DNA from: Spongiibacteraceae bacterium UBA5047
GTDB taxonomy: Bacteria; Pseudomonadota; Gammaproteobacteria; Pseudomonadales; Spongiibacteraceae
Assembly: GCA_002415025.1 (NCBI GenBank)
Contig: DIBR01000055.1
Location: 10,120-41,060 of the forward strand
DNA: 30,941 bases
Direction of reading: 5' to 3'
The position numbers and the translations under genes were made by a program. Below, one piece after another: positions 30,869 to 30,941 of the stretch. Under the pieces are notes generated by a model. It did not search any database. It saw nothing but the letters and a program-made list of their open reading frames with translations, and was not told the DNA's origin. The stretch's first letter is position 1. Each line of letters opens with the position of its first letter.

Positions 30869-30933
30869 CGTAGGCCGAATTAAGCGAAGGGCGCTGAGGT
30901 TTGCCCGCAACGCTGCGCTTATGCGGGCCTACG
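30869..30933. repeat. Long imperfect palindrome (REP-like), copy 2
   Basis: CGTAGGCC (30869-30876) pairs with GGCCTACG (30926-30933), TAAGCG (30881-30886) with CGCTTA (30916-30921), and an inner GGGC (30889-30892) with GCCC. The right edge CTTATGCGGGCCTACG is almost the same as the end of copy 1, 78 bp earlier. Nested stems with short mismatched gaps are typical of REP/BIME elements that gather after operons. Confidence 0.6.
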
Positions 30934-30941
30934 CTTGATCC

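Noticed and set aside
1..30941. CRISPR arrays, tRNA/rRNA genes, insertion sequences or prophage genes
   Set aside because: I saw no regularly spaced repeats, no tRNA-like cloverleaf, and no transposase, integrase or phage protein in any frame.

Overview
The window looks like the chromosome of a Gram-negative, probably marine, gammaproteobacterium. It carries two TonB-dependent outer-membrane receptors, a porin-like barrel, several Sec signal peptides, a Zur-type operator, a cobalamin riboswitch and intrinsic terminators. Genes are tightly packed with many 1-17 bp overlaps, and there are no rRNA or tRNA genes, CRISPR arrays or transposases. The taxonomic guess rests on overall gene style only.

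Layout. (1) 1-4853, minus strand: a peptide/oligopeptide-type ABC importer (binding protein, two permeases, fused double ATPase cut by the window edge), divergent from (2) a secreted HSL-family esterase lipoprotein (5035-6237) that ends in a terminator. (3) 6464-11435: four overlapping or abutting genes whose order matches consecutive reactions of lysine catabolism: a lysine-6-dehydrogenase/saccharopine-dehydrogenase-like enzyme, an aminoadipate-semialdehyde dehydrogenase, a class III aminotransferase and a DUF1338 (HglS-like) 2-oxoadipate decarboxylase. A 21-bp perfect palindrome sits over the putative promoter. (4) 11619-19093: an iron-acquisition-like island with a FecI-type sigma factor (no FecR), a PepSY membrane protein, an Lrp/AsnC regulator, an FbpA-like ferric-binding protein (no permease), a C45-family Ntn-hydrolase, a porin-like barrel and a TonB receptor. 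(5) 19295-21741, minus strand: a zinc-uptake pair, a small His/Cys protein and a ZnuD-like receptor with a His-rich loop, behind a near-perfect Zur box that contains the -10 element. (6) 21982-22332: a small secreted acidic Gly/Ser-rich protein of unknown function.

(7) 22516-28024 is the most interesting region. A promoter and a cobalamin riboswitch precede a 1458-aa CobN/magnesium-chelatase-H-like protein that has its own signal peptide and a C-terminal membrane anchor, so it is predicted to work in the periplasm. It is followed by a mini MotA/TolQ/ExbB-type channel and a DUF2149 protein whose single membrane helix carries an ExbD/TolR/MotB-like Asp. The three together look like a proton-motive-force-driven tetrapyrrole or corrinoid metal-handling machine, reminiscent of the HmuS-type cassette of Bacteroidetes but placed under B12 control.

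(8) 28263-30792: an isochorismatase-family hydrolase and two paralogous PuuE/HpPgdA-like polysaccharide-deacetylase-fold proteins, probably a small amide or ureide catabolic operon. The window ends in REP-like palindromes (30795-30933).
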